Assembly (NCBI GenBank): GCA_037893225.1
Contig: JAZGUH010000484.1
Coordinates: forward strand, 124,001-188,000
Length of the DNA stretch: 64,000 bases
Origin: Hippasteria phrygiana
Lineage: Eukaryota > Echinodermata > Asteroidea > Valvatida > Goniasteridae
Direction: 5' to 3'
Below are positions 25,984 through 38,997 of this stretch, piece after piece. Made by a program: the position numbers and the translations under genes. Positions within the stretch are counted from its first letter, which is position 1. The number at the start of each line of letters is the position of its first letter. The notes beneath the pieces are model-generated. The model saw nothing but the letters and a program-made list of their open reading frames with translations, did no database searches and was not told where the DNA came from.

Positions 25984-27764
25984 GATAAAAATAGCTCTCA
26001 AAAGTCCCTTTTTTTTTATTTCTTGGCAGAAATAATTTGTTTGATTTTACAAAACCCAATCTACATAAATATAAAAAAATGAGGCAGACTTCTCTCAGCA
26101 ATCAACATCATCTTTGAAGCCTGTAATCTTTGTCTTTTTAAATGTCATGTTGAAAACATATCTAGGGTTTCCACTGGTCCTGAACTACTCCCAACCCTCA
26201 CAGCTGAACATTTGAAGCAATTAAATATAAATGTACCACACTCCCACGGACTGAGAGTACACATCGTTTTCAGGCATTTATCAAATAATCCAGCCAAGTT
26301 CTGCAAAATATTATTAATAAAGACTGCACTATGCATGATCCCATCCATTCTGAAAGAGGCCCACAACAATGTCAGTGCATAAATAAATTTGCGCAGGGTA
26401 ATTCTATTTGGTTGTTTTAGTTTTTTACAGAGCTCCAAGGATAGCTTAAGCAACAGCTGGTCTGGAATTTGGTCGTGTAGGCTGGCAACATCTGCACTAG
26501 TTCACATGGTAATTTCCAATATAGCTGAACAACCTGTAGCTCTGTGTTAGCTGGGAGAGGGAATTAAGGATGGCTGGCATTTCAGATGCTTTCATGAAAA
26601 TATGAAAAGGTCACAATACAATCGAAAAAGCTGAAGTAGGCAGACAGCAGGATCTCAAATATTGACATGTCAGATTGATATAGAGATAAATACGATACTG
26701 TCTTTAAGAAAAAATAATTTTAAAATATCAAATAGACAAACTTCTCTAAAATATTCATGCAATAATGCTACTAAATTAACATTCTGAAATACTTGCCAAT
26801 TGGAAAAATTTGTGCTTTTATTGAAAATTAAGGTTTTAAACTAAAGCTGTTTTCTGGCTTTTAGTGTAACCCGCCTCTATGCCTTTCAATTTTTCAGATG
26901 AGCAGTTTAGGGTCTGTTGAGTGAAGGCTTGAGAGCACGCCTCATGTCTGAGAAAACTGTGCCACCTCGTCATCTTGATCAATATTTCAAAGCCTGATCT
27001 GTCTTCTACCCCACGATTCTGCCAACCTCACACGTTTAATTATTTATCAGCAAAGCGCCCTCATTTCCTCCAGTAAGTGTTTGCATGGAGGTGCGGAAAT
27101 ATACCAAGAAAATTGGATTATGCACTTCACAACTGTTTATTATTTTCAGTAGTATGCTGCAGCACCTCTCAAGGTCTTAGTATTTTTTGCTAGAAGGGTC
27201 AGATACACAAAGACTCAGGAAAATACTATTGTGAATGCAATGTATGCATGACCATGTACATAAATGAACATGCCTGGGTATAGATTTCACTCACAATAGC
27301 AGTTCTAGTATTTAAAACATGTGAAATATTTTCAGAATTACAAGCTGGTTATCTTAGAACACTGAAATTTCTTATTTCCCTGAAAACCTCGGCTTCACAA
27401 GGAGACCTATGGGACAACTCAGGAAACAAAGAACTGACAAAATTTAACTTTAAATGAAAGCACTCATCACAGCTAGCTATCATTTAATAACTCCATGATA
27501 CCGATGGGCCTGTAAGCTCCCACACTAAATATAATCCTGCAATTTAGTGATCGGCCAGGTATCAAAGCTGGCACTATACAACCCTTCCCATTAGCACCGC
27601 TGCAGCTTCACAAAGTGTAATGAATGTAGTGTCACTTTATATTAATCCAAGTCCAGCAAATCAACTACATGTATCTTTCCCCTCAAGACACCAATGGGAG
27701 TTCTTTCCTGGCCCCCAGCACCGGCCGGTGACAGAGGCAAACTGGATATTAATTTAAGAGGCAA
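25984..27764. other. Gene-free stretch
   Basis: No gene, RNA or clear repeat was recognised. Open frames here, including a 102-codon minus-strand one at 26145-26453, have no recognisable domain or splice context. Confidence 0.4.
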
Positions 27765-27773
27765 ATTACTTAC

Positions 27774-27930
27774 GATCAAGGAACATTCAAAAGTGATGAG
27801 GAAAGGGGAGTATTGGGGAAGGTTGAGTGACTTATCGTGGTGTCTTGTGGGAGTTTTAGTTCGCGCTTGTTTGGACTCTGCTCTTAGTAGAGATGACAGT
27901 GTGCAAAGGCAAAACTAATTAGCAACGATT
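27774..27930 (-). promoter_or_regulatory. Possible untranslated first exon and promoter
   Basis: A strong donor (CTTGATC followed by GTAAGT) ends a possible minus-strand exon at 27774. Upstream on that strand is ACTAAAACTCCCA, one mismatch from the ZNF143 promoter motif. GC and CpG content rise from about 27800 to 28450, with an NRF1-like CTGCGCGTGCGC near 28290. No convincing start codon precedes the donor, so any exon would be untranslated. The gene it would feed is unknown. Confidence 0.25.
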
Positions 27931-29864
27931 CCCATAAGACGGGACAAGATTAGAAATATAAATGCAGTACAGTGCCCTCTAGAGGCAAGTGATTGCAGGT
28001 GGAAGGCACGTCAGTGCTATCCATTACAGGCAAAAATCCCATGTGTTTTCTCATTTACTTTTTACATACATGTACTATTAATCCAGAAAATGTCCTGCTC
28101 CGTGCCATTTTGTGCGCGATGTCCCGCCTGCCCGTCGCGGTTTGCCACGGACGGCAGAGCGTACGAGTTGGAGCTAAGCCTGTTCGATATGACGAATGCT
28201 ACCTACACGCTAGCTAACGTGTTGCGAACTTGTTTTGAGATCGAGGGGTATGGCAATTGTTTGCAATAAGGTAAACCCCTGCATTGCATCTGCGCGTGCG
28301 CGTTGCTTTGTTGCTAGCCTTGGTCAAGTGCAAGCAACCGCTCTGAATGCCACCGTCTTTCCCCCCAGTGTACAAGGCACACGTACGTGCAGTACGTGTA
28401 GCGAACTGCGTTTTGAGAAAAGATTAAAACACGTGCAGCACATCCATTGAACATTGTGCAATGTCATCTTCAAAAAACATACGATACGATCGTTTTTTGA
28501 CAGCTCGCATGTGATCGTCCATAGTATTACCATCTGTTACTAATCAACAATGTCGAAATAGAAACAAATGCTAGTCTTTCTGGAGTGCCATAAAGAAGCC
28601 AACTGAAGGTAAATGTCGTAATACTCCAAATACATGTACATGTACTCAACGAGCATTTGTCAACCAGGCCCGATTCTCAATCACAGTGGCCGGCCCCGAT
28701 ATTAAATTTTAGCGGATCTGAGCTCAATCTCGGCGGGTCCGATCCCGGTGGCCCGATCTCACGATGCCGTGTTGACTTCCATCATGTATTATTTTTTTAT
28801 TCCTTCATTATTCCGGTAAGGGAAAAGTGACGTCATCATGATAATATCGAATATCGCGAAATTTGTTTGCCAATATTTCGGTATCAAAATAAATGGATAT
28901 CGAACAGCCTTAGTTGGAGCCCGTCTATTTTGGCTGTAAGAAAACGGCGGTGGGGAACCAGTCTAAATGTATGTACATGTATGTTGTACTGAAAGTGTTG
29001 TTTTTTATATCTGACAAAGGCTGGGGAAGCAGTTGTTTGCAGAGGGGTTCTGAAATTTTGTTGCCCAAAAAGTTGACTCCCAAAATGTTTGGCCCTGGAA
29101 CAAAATTTTCACAAGGGGGGTAGGGGGACAGGGGACAGGGGACAGACTTTCTCAACATTGGTGGGATCTCCCCTCCCCCCCTCCCTACATGTACTCTTGA
29201 TCCGCCCTTGCGTATACATTGGTACTTTGCACACCTGGCTGATCCTGGCCCCACATTTTAGGCCTGAATTTAAGCTAGCAGGCCATTTTCACGGCAAGAC
29301 ACTTTCGCCAATATTGCCATATGCTGGCCGATATAACACGCTGGCCGACTTAGTCATTTATGATACTAGGGGCGCTGATCATAAGAAAGTTTTTATAAAG
29401 TGTTTGAAGTGTTTGTTTTCCGTTTTTTATACATTTTGACTGGTAGAAAGATTAACCGCCCCCCCCCCCCCCCTGATTTACGCCTATACCTTTTTGATAC
29501 AAAAATACAGTTCAATATAATAACGATTCTACATATCTAGCAAGTGCATTCTGTAATGTACATTACATGACATGACTATTGTACAACTAGAATACAGGTA
29601 TCTTTGATGAAATTCTATGTAAACTTTGTTATTTTCCAATTTCTACCATGTCGTTGAGCAGGAAACATTCAAATTTGTACCCTCTGAAGGGATCAGGTGA
29701 CAACAGGATCTATCTTTGCAGTATTTAATGACCCATACCTCAATGTCTGTCATCTTAATCGAAATGACCTTGCTTTAATCACTGAATACATTATCAAGCT
29801 TCTAATCTTGTGGTCGTTTTAAGGGATGTACATGTACTCTCCCTGGTTCTGGCACAGGTTTAAT

Positions 29865-31511
29865 AGGCCAAGTAAAAGAAATTAAATGTTTCTCCTCCCC
29901 GCCCGCCTCCTTTTCTGGCCGCCGCCTTATTTGTTTGTTTAAACTATTTACTATTCAGAAAAAAAGAAAACAAATCGTGAAAATATTCGAAACAAAAGCG
30001 AAGTTCCTTGTTTTATTTTGCCGTAAGAATTGGTCTAGACTCCTTTTCCACGTTCGCAATACAACTGTTCATGGTATACATGTACCATACTGACATAACA
30101 TGACTCACCGCGCACCCATAGAGCTTTTTAAATTACTAGAGCGCTTACTCCACATCTTAGGCGCGGAGATACTTTAAATCCTTCCTGCGCGCAGACATTT
30201 TGAATTCATGTGCGTGTTTGTAGAACATAATGAAATTAGATAGAGTGAATTTTAAAGTGTACTCTAAATGCAACGCAGAATTGCAACATACATGTACGTA
30301 AACAACTTAAGCGCGTCATGACGGCAAAAATCATCTGCAGCGCGGTACGCGCACGCGTTTGCGTTGAGCAACATGAAACGTTCATTTACTTATTGTGCGT
30401 TTCGGGTTTCGGCTTCGATAACGCAACTTTATAGATTACACACGCAGATATATGCAAGAGTTTTCCATGGGTTTGTACACAAACATGGATGCGCCTAGCA
30501 GGCATCACTTTGTACATCAAGTCAGCGCTCTAGTAATTTAATATAGCTCTATGCGCGCACCACGTGTTGTGACTATCTTCGTTTGCCTCGTACACGAACA
30601 TCAATGCGTATTGTGTACCACGCGTGCAAATACTTAGAAAAAGAAAGTCAGTTCACTTTGCACGTAAGATCTGCCGTACATGTACCTACTCCTGCTGGTA
30701 TGTGTATACAAATACACACATTTATTCTTGCGGTGGGGATGTTGCTGCTTGAAGTATCGGCACACTCCGAAACTGGACTAGATTCAGTTTGTGTACAAAG
30801 TATGTGATGTGTGTACTGTCGCTTAGCCAGATTCAGTTTGTTTGGTTTGTAAGTGGCTGTGTTTTTTGCAAAAAGAGCACGACGGCCAAGGTAAATATGG
30901 GGCAAGACAAAACTGGCCGTGAAAACGGAGATTTTTTGTGGGGCACCTCGGCCAGTAAGAAGTCGTTCATTTTAAGCCCTGAATGTTCGTGTGAGGCTAT
31001 GTATACATGTACATGTATACTGATATTGCATGACTGCATATTACTAGTATAATATAGTGTACAGTTGCTAAAAAAATGGTGTGCTTCAGCTTCTTGATGT
31101 GTAGTACGGCAGCAGCATAAAAAACGACTGAAATCAAAGGAAAAACACCTGGAACTAGAAAAGCTGTACTTTGCAAATTAAGTGTTGCGATTGGCAGTTT
31201 GAGATTGTGCAATCAGAAATCCATAAATACATGTACCAGTGTTACATTTTTTACTGTTTCTGAATTTGGAAACTTGCTTAGAAGGGTTAAAATAATACAA
31301 ATCATTTGTATATCATTTATATATTGCATCAGTATTTATAACTCAAATAGCACAAAAAACTCCTATTAAATATACCGTGGCGGTCATATTAAACATGGCG
31401 GCCATCTTGAAAAAAATAGCAAAAAAGTAAATAGTAAATAGTAAAGCCCTGCCTCCTCCTTTTAAAAAGAAAAGTCCGGACAAGAAACATTTAAATTTTT
31501 TTACTTGGCCT
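29865..31511. mobile_element. 1.65-kb element with long inverted ends
   Basis: AGGCCAAGTAAAAGAAATTA at the left is mirrored by TTTTTTTACTTGGCCT at the right. Inverted similarity runs about 90 bp inwards (ATTAAATGTTTC, CGCCTCCTTTT, ACTATTTACTATT). No transposase frame. An hAT-type MITE (30117-30553) is inserted inside. Positions 28451-29864 before it show no gene, only a poly-C tract at 29459-29473 and G-rich runs near 29120. Confidence 0.6.
30117..30553. mobile_element. hAT-type MITE with 8-bp target duplication
   Basis: Flanked on both sides by the identical 8 bp CGCGCACC (30109-30116 and 30554-30561), the size expected for hAT. Ends are inverted: CATAGAGCT, then TTAAATTACTAGAGCGCT, against AGCGCTCTAGTAATTTAA, then AGCTCTATG. 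Length 437 bp, non-coding. The perfect duplication suggests a fairly recent insertion. Confidence 0.8.
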
Positions 31512-32378
31512 TATAAATCCACTTCACGTTCAATATATGCACTTAGCCTTGACTTCTTAATTACAGAATGCAAGAAAGTCATTAGCATTATAGCAAGCAT
31601 CTCCATTAGAAAACTATGAATGCATCACCAAACTTAGTGTGTCTCACTAGGAATATTAACTGTGTTGCATGTCTGTTACATTGCATTGTTTGAACAGCGG
31701 CTGTCTGTCAACTTAGCAATACAGATCATAACACATTTGACACAATCAATATAAAAAGCAATTTGGAAAGGAGGGCATCTGAACCCGTTTTAAGAACCAT
31801 CTCTGGTGTATCTAGGACTCTTGAAGGTGGGAGGATTAAAACAAAAATGGTTTAATGGGAGATGACATTTTCAAAACAGATGGTATTTTCATCACAAGAT
31901 TGGTTTGTATTTTATTTCAATTTGTTATGTTTTTGTAGAGGAAAGGCTGATGTTTGTTACACCAACATATTTACCATATCAAATATGATGTCATGATAGC
32001 CATGTTGTGAGACACATGCATACATGTACAACATAACATGCTGATATCACATGCCCACCCACAATATGGCGGCCTATTAATCCTATGGCAACATCGGTAT
32101 CTGATATGGTCTATACCGTGAATCTACGAATGAAGTTTCTACTCTATGGGCCGTTTTTTTTGTTAGTAATCTAAACACCAAGGTTTTACCACATTTCTGT
32201 AATGTCAGACACAGAAATCAAATCAATGAATTCTTTCACCTTAATTGTACTTGACTTAATCAGTGCAATGTTTGGCCACTCAAAGGCAGCTAACATCTCA
32301 GGCCAGTTGACCACCTACATGTAGTCACAGATCGATCAAATTAAATCAGTCAATATTAATTGGAAGAGAGCAGGCTAG

Positions 32379-33035
32379 AGCCCTGTCCGCACTGGACTTT
32401 TTTGGGTAAAACTTACCGAGACGGTGGGTACTTTCCCATTTTAAGTCTAGTGCGGACAGCCTAGGACGTTGTCATCTCAGTTACTTTTCCTGAGTCCAGC
32501 GGTTACTTCTACCGGGCAACTGCTGCCCAGGAAAACTTTTCCCGAGACGATAAGTCTAGTGCGGACAGTGCGAGACGGTAAAAGCGGCTAAGGAAAGCGT
32601 ACATCCGGCCCGAGCGCAAGGTCATGCTTCAGAGAAACCACGCATGTGCTTTGCATTGTTTCACCGCGGTGTGGTGCACATGGCAAGTTTCCAAATTCCA
32701 GTGCGTTGTTCCTCTTTGGGTCGCAAAAATGGCATATTTTATTATTGATACAGTCAGAAGTTTGATTGGTGCTAAAGACATAGGCCTACGTGTACACATT
32801 GGCCAGAAAAATGAAAAGGCACGCAGGATTTGGGTCAATCGCGTCAATGTAAAAAGGTCACACAAAGCGCCCTCATGAGTCATTATATTGACAGCTCGGT
32901 TACTTCTACCACGGTCTCTGTAAAATTTTCCCATGTTGAAAGTCAAAGTGCGGACAGTGGTCACATTTTACCATACTTTATTTGACCATCGTCTCAATAA
33001 AACCTTCCAAAAAAAAGTCCAGTGCGGATACGGCT
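32379..33035. mobile_element. Element with GTCCGCACTGGAC ends
   Basis: AGCCCTGTCCGCACTGGACT at the left is mirrored by AGTCCAGTGCGGATACGGCT at the right. GTGCGGACAG recurs four times and GAGACG three or more times inside. An 84-codon frame at 32624-32878 and a 111-codon frame opposite it show no transposase similarity. Positions 31512-32378 before it show no gene. Confidence 0.6.
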
Positions 33036-33760
33036 TTAATAGCCTTCGATAGTGATGGGAATCTTACAGATGTGACCAGGTTCATCAACATGGTCAAGGC
33101 ACGGCCACACGACATCAAGTCAATGACCTGCTTAACTGGACATGTCATAGCCACTGCTCTTAGGGTTTCAACTGGTGTTCCAGCGTATAAAAGGTCCATG
33201 CTTGAATCATCACAGGGAAAATGTGGGTCATTCATAACAGGATTGAAATTGTAAATGAATAGGAAAAAATGAAAGAGCATTATGACAAGAATTACTTATT
33301 TTAAAAATACATGTAAAGTTTTCAGAAATGACCCATGGCCAATTGTGTACATTTAAGCCTTTATAGTGCACATAAAGACTATACATTATTTTTGCATGTA
33401 TACATACATACATGTACATGCATAGCTAATAAATGTAACTTTATTTACTTGTACAATGTACCAAAAGTCCCATCCTCTGCTAACCCCTTTTCAGAATATT
33501 TAAATTTAATTAAATATTAAAATACATGCAGGGACTGGTTTGCAAAATTAGTTAAAATAAAACTTACAAAGACTTGGGTAAGTGATTTTTGAAAATGGGT
33601 AAGTGGAAATCAGTGGGTGGGTAAGTGCTGGGTAAGTGGTGAAAAAATAAAATTTGAGGCTTGCCAAACACCCCACCCTGCCATAAAGCTCCACCCCTTC
33701 CTTTTGCGCATCCCTTCACACATGGATTATAGGCACAGCCTTGGTATTTGAGTAACTACA

Positions 33761-35364
33761 TGGCCATTTTCACAATCAATTGTGTAACTTGGTTGCCCAA
33801 GGGTGAAAAACTTTAACATTTCCTACCAAAAATATGCTCAGTAGGACTTAAATTTATGGGAACATAGCATTTAATGTCAAAATTCAAGCAAAAACAGTAT
33901 TTTTAAGCATCTGGATTCTTGGAAGAATTCAAGTTTGCATATCAACCTTATATGAATTTTATTGTTAAGTATAAGACATACATGTAGTTCTAAATTGAAA
34001 TGAAAAAAAATCATGTCCCAGTTTATGTTGTTTTTTCTTTGTTAAACAACATTTTTGCTACAAAATCATACTTTGTAAGACTATTTTCAATTTTAAAACA
34101 CTTTTATAGACTGAAGGCCCACTCTAACTTCCTGTATGAACACTACGCAGTAGGGTCTTACATACTGTATCTATGAAGGTGGAATAAAAATCCAAGAAAT
34201 AATTCAGAAGTTAAAATTGTCAAACTTAGTGTTTCAGAGAATTTGGTGTGTGTTTCGGAGGATAGACAAATGTTAAAATTTCTTAAAAGATGATTACAAG
34301 AACATTTGAAATTTCCAAGTAAACTTAATACAAATGTTACTGTTACAGTGCCAAAATACATGTAACGTTAAAAAAAGGGCATTGTGGCTTAGGATGATAA
34401 ATATGTGTTGTAAACTTAATCGTGTCTCTTCCAAAACAACTTTTTGTAAACTGTTGCTTCTGAAACAACCCATTTTGTAGACTGTCTTTTCAACCATTAT
34501 TATTATTATAATCTACATGTACATGTATGTAAAGGAATCAGGTTTCACATTTTAGTCTGAGGACATTTATTAAAAGGATGAAAACATGGTAAAACCTCTC
34601 TGAATTGTTTTGTAGTATACATAGTGTTTCGGAGTGTACTAGTGTTAGCGGAAAGTTAACATCTCCCAAAAAACTGGGCAAACATAATTCTTTTCTAAAG
34701 TCAGTCCTTACGAATGATAAGGTTATACACCCATTTATTTTTCTTCAATAACAGTTTGACTACCTTAGTTCGTTTACAAGCCAGGTCAAATAACAAAATG
34801 TTTCGGAGGGTACAAAACTGTTAACGCAAAAGTTAACATGTATGTTTGAACACACAAATTTCAGAAGCAATTACTGATATAAAAAAAAAGGACATACCTA
34901 AAATAAGTAGAACTCTTTACCATTACAATTAAATAGTAACTGGAACATTTGTCATTTTCAAATATGAGCAGTATCACACAGTTAATTGGTAGTAAAACGG
35001 AAAATGTATACTCCGAAACACACCAACTGCCGATGACTCCACCACAGAATTGAAACTGGATGGCTGATGAAAATAGTATGGCATAAAGTTCAAACAGTTG
35101 TGTTTAACCCCAACAAAAAACAAGTTGGAATTACATATAAAGATAAAATCAAGGTGTACCAAAATGGGTATGTAAAAGCTGCACGCTCTGGAGGCCACCA
35201 CACAGACGACAAGAAACGCATAAACTTTGTTAATGCTACCCTAGGTAGCGTTCACCCAGGACAGTCACATGCCCCAAAAAATAAGAGTTCTGTGCACTGG
35301 TAAAAAAAATACAGATCAAAAACTTCAATTTTCAGAGTTACACCACTGATTGTGAAAATGGCCA
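33761..35364. mobile_element. 1.6-kb element with GTTTCGGAG word repeats
   Basis: Inverted ends TGGCCATTTTCACAATCA and TGATTGTGAAAATGGCCA are exact, continue imperfectly inwards (GTGTAACT), and are flanked by TACA on both sides as a possible 4-bp duplication. GTTTCGGAG or CTCCGAAAC recurs at least four times. A 78-codon plus-strand frame (35067-35303) looks slightly protein-like (Lys/Asn-rich, ending KSSVHW) but matches no family I know. Positions 33036-33760 and 35365-36330 on either side show no gene. Confidence 0.6.
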
Positions 35365-36337
35365 TACATGTATCAAACTTGTACACTATCTGTATTTCGT
35401 TGGTGATAGACTACATGTAAGCACATACAGGTATCACTCTCTCATTAATAGGCAAAACACTTGTGTTGCCCCTAAATGGGAAAAATTGGAAAAATGGGGG
35501 AAATGGGAGGGTCAGTCGGTCTATTTTTTTTTACCATCCATGAAAACAATACTATACATGTACATGTCATGTAACTCGGAAGTCGAGGCAAAAAGTAGCC
35601 TTATTTAAAATTGAGATGGCTAAATGCACGAAAGTGCCATCGTAGCTGTATTTAAAGGCAATGATTTTAATAAAACTTGTTCATTTTGTGTGGGAAAAGG
35701 TAAGATTTTGAAGAAAAAAATTAAAAATAAACAAAAATTTAAACAAACTCACCCCGACTTTTGTGACATTTACATGTAGGGTCGGTTGCAGAGGGCAACA
35801 ATCTTTTTCTTTTTAATTTTTTTTTGGGGGGGGTTATAAACCAGACAGAGGGCCGACTCTTACACCCCTTCACTCCAATCCCAACCCCTCCCTACATGTA
35901 TCTTCTTCAAGTAAGGATTTCTCATCTAAGCTTTAGCCACCTGTAGTTGGTGGTACATGTAGCATGAGCCATACATGTGTGTACTGCGGCCCATATTGCC
36001 AGCCTAGTAAAGGGTTGATTCACCATAAGCCAATGAGTGGCTATCCATCAACTGTCATTAGCTGCTGCCTCGCTCAGCGACAGGCTTTAATCCACTGTAG
36101 TGCGACAGGCAGTTTGCCATGGAGCCGTCTTGTTACTTCCTCTCTCTATCCTTCCTTAAAGGGTAGATTTTACCAAATCCATTTCCTTTTAACATTGCCA
36201 TCCTGACAAAAACGTCCATTATAATTTTGTTTAAATTGGGAAGATGGAAGGAGCACTTTTTAAAATATTGTGCCACAACTGTTTTTCAATAAAAAACAAA
36301 AACCTGCAACATGTGGGTCAATTATTCAGTTTTTTTA

Positions 36338-36622
36338 CCCTAACCCTGCTGAATCCAACAGGATCCAACAATTTGATATTCCCATTGGACCCTGTTGGAT
36401 TGAGCAGCTAACTCATAGTGTTACAATCCTGTTGGATTCAGCAGGCAACAGAAAAATATGTCACAGTAGGATTTTGTTGGATTTAGCATTCTATTTTTAG
36501 TAACCCAACAACTTGGCATGTTGGACTGTGTTGGACTGCATTGGATTGCGTTGGATTGAGCACCATTGCACTCTGTTGGATTTAGCACGGCAATCCTGGT
36601 GAACCATTACGGGGTTTGGGTT
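36338..36622. mobile_element. TTGGATT-repeat element with CCCTAACC end
   Basis: Starts CCCTAACCCTGCTGAATCC after TTTA and ends near GGGGTTTGGG just before TTAA (36623-36626). It repeats GTTGGATT followed by GAGCA, TAGCA or CAGCA about eight times. It appears related to 8643-8898, which has the same terminus and a GGATTTTGATGG word. Non-coding. Confidence 0.5.
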
Positions 36623-36730
36623 TTAATATGTTTTCCTGGCTATTTTTAAATGATTTTTATTCGAATTCATTCATTGCAATTTTCAAATTCGTCCAAGACG
36701 ACTTTTACCTGCTTTTGGCAATACTTTTAA

Positions 36731-36949
36731 CCAGTTCACGCCAGGATTATTTTGACATTGACTGTCATTGGGTGCCAGACGGGTAGCACACCGTCACCTG
36801 CGGGTAGCACACCCTGATATTTCCCGCCTCGCTCGCTGCGAGCGGGTGGCTCACAGATATTTCTGGCCTCGCTGGAGTGCGTGTTTATCCGTCATCCGTT
36901 CCGAATACCGCAAAACCTTTGCGTGTACACGTCATCCGACGCGAACTGG
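36731..36949. mobile_element. TTAA-flanked miniature element (family CCAGTTC), copy 2
   Basis: TTAA at 36727-36730 and 36950-36953 flanks CCAGTTCACGCC and GACGCGAACTGG. Same family as 3888-4059 but about 45 bp longer, with an extra GCACACC-containing unit. Positions 36954-38338 after it are AT-rich and show no gene. Confidence 0.7.
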
Positions 36950-38342
36950 TTAAGTAAATAAGTCTGGCCTGTACTTAAGCATTTTTCTTGCATCCCCAAG
37001 CTTAGTTTGGCATATTTGTTCGCATGTTATCAAATATTTAATTTAAATTTATGTAACATAACCTTAATTAAAACTGCAACATGCGATTAACACCAGAAGA
37101 CAACAAGAACAACAAATTATGAAGTTCTTTTTAGTGAAGAAACAAATAAAAAGGAGCAAACAAATTTAAAGATGAAAATATAAAAAAAAAGTTGCTTTTG
37201 TATGCTTAAAATGAGCCCAACGTATTTTAAATCGAAACAAACAATAGATTTATGAATAATAAGAAAAGAGAAGAAAAGAAAGTGGGAAATTATCTTTAAC
37301 AGTGGAGTCTATGAATTTAATTGACAATCAATACTGAAGTATGACAAAATTGAACAAATTTGTTATCAAATTGTGTGGCAAAAGACAGTTCGGCGTGGAC
37401 GAGACAATATTTAATCATCCGTGCCGAAAATGTGTGCTTTATGGTTTGAATTCGATTGAACTTTAATTGAAATTGTATGACAAAAAGACAAAATTAAACA
37501 TTGCAAATCATTAAATCGATTCTGCTGGGCAAATTCAAATATCAGAATCTTTGAAAGTAGCAGGGAAAACCTATAAAAGATTTTAGTTAATTGTTCAATA
37601 CTAATGCAGAACTTATTTTATAAATTAGAACACAGATTTTTTTTCTCTCTTTTTGCCCTATCCCAACATAATGTAAAATATTAAATATATTTCTACATTA
37701 TAAATGTAGAAAACAATGGATCCACAATGAGCGGTTGGGATGTTTGAGTATGGGAACTGCAATAGGTACAGACTCATGTAATAAGTTAAATACTGGTAAA
37801 CAATGACAGATGCAGATAGTCTCAAGAAACAAAACTGAACCATTACAAATACAAAAAATAAAAATAGACTGAACTCATCAAAGTGTCCAACCATCAACAT
37901 GAACTGTTGCATCAAAGCAAATGATTGTCAATTTATGTTATTATTTGAGGCTCATTCCCAATGAAACAAAAATGCAATAACTAAAACACTCGGCAACAAA
38001 AGAGTGTGTTCACGACAATATGTTGCGGTTTTTGCTACATGTAGATATCGTATTTAACATGTACATGTACTATCAATCTACTGTACTATCAATCTACTGT
38101 ACAATAATCTACAAACAGCTTTAATTTATCAGACAGTGAGGTTAGTTATTTCACTGGCACAGAGCCAGAATTATCCCAACAGACCAAGTAACAGGTTGCC
38201 TTTGTTTCCAATAACTAATCAATAGTTAATTGAAGCACAGGTTTTTAATTTTTAACAGTTATTTGTAAACATGGTTTATGTTTAAAACACATACATGTCT
38301 ATAATAGTACCTTGCAAAACAATTTTCTGAGTTTTGTATTAA

Positions 38343-38476
38343 CCCTCCTACTATTATAACTATCACAGCCTATCAAAAAATCTACCCACTTCCTCTCACA
38401 GCTTGTATGTGTTTCAACCTGTCACTTGATTGGTTTTGATGCAGTTGGATCCATTTTGGCACTGAGAGAGGGAGGG
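38343..38476. mobile_element. TTAA-flanked miniature element (family CCCTCC)
   Basis: TTAA at 38339-38342 and 38477-38480 flanks inverted ends CCCTCC and GGAGGG. The block CTATCACAGCCTATCAAAAA also occurs inverted near 8515-8545, showing that this is a family. 134 bp, non-coding. Confidence 0.6.
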
Positions 38477-38965
38477 TTAATCAAATTGAGATGTAGACTT
38501 CATAGCATTTCCTTGTTCAAGAGGAACGATGTGAACGTCTAGGGAGAAATGCTTGCGTAAGGATTTGTACAATGTTCTAGTCTTGAGAGAAGCCTTGATG
38601 AATCAAGAAACCACTAAATGTAAGGCCTGTCATGAAACCTGCGAAAATAATTGGCCAGTTTATGCCATGCATGTTCATGTAGTATCAGGCTACATACGTG
38701 TAGTGTGATAAAAACGGCACTGGACTAATGGCACCTACAAGATTAAATTCTTCCATGGCTACAATGATGTGAAGAATGGAAAAGTACATTTTTGTACATG
38801 TAAGGGTACATGTACATTTGTACATGTACAATGTCTCGTTCTGTCAATTAAATATTCCAAATTATCATCAAAACAAATTTTTTTTAAGGGGACCCTGTAG
38901 TATCTTTAATTAGATCTTTAATCTGGAAATATGAAAACACACCAAAAAGTGACCGGGCACTTACA

Positions 38966-38997
38966 AATGTACATGTACATGTACATGTACATACATG
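38966..38997. repeat. ACATGTAC microsatellite
   Basis: A run of the self-complementary 6-bp unit TACATG. Similar runs occur at about 9634-9652, 14840-14863, 22734-22745, 24060-24090 and 38805-38830, and single ACATGTAC words are found throughout. The unit is palindromic, so longer runs can fold into hairpins. Confidence 0.8.

Noticed and set aside
32624..32964. Frames of 84 and 111 codons inside the GTCCGCACTGGAC element
   Set aside because: They overlap on opposite strands inside an inverted-repeat element and show no transposase residues.
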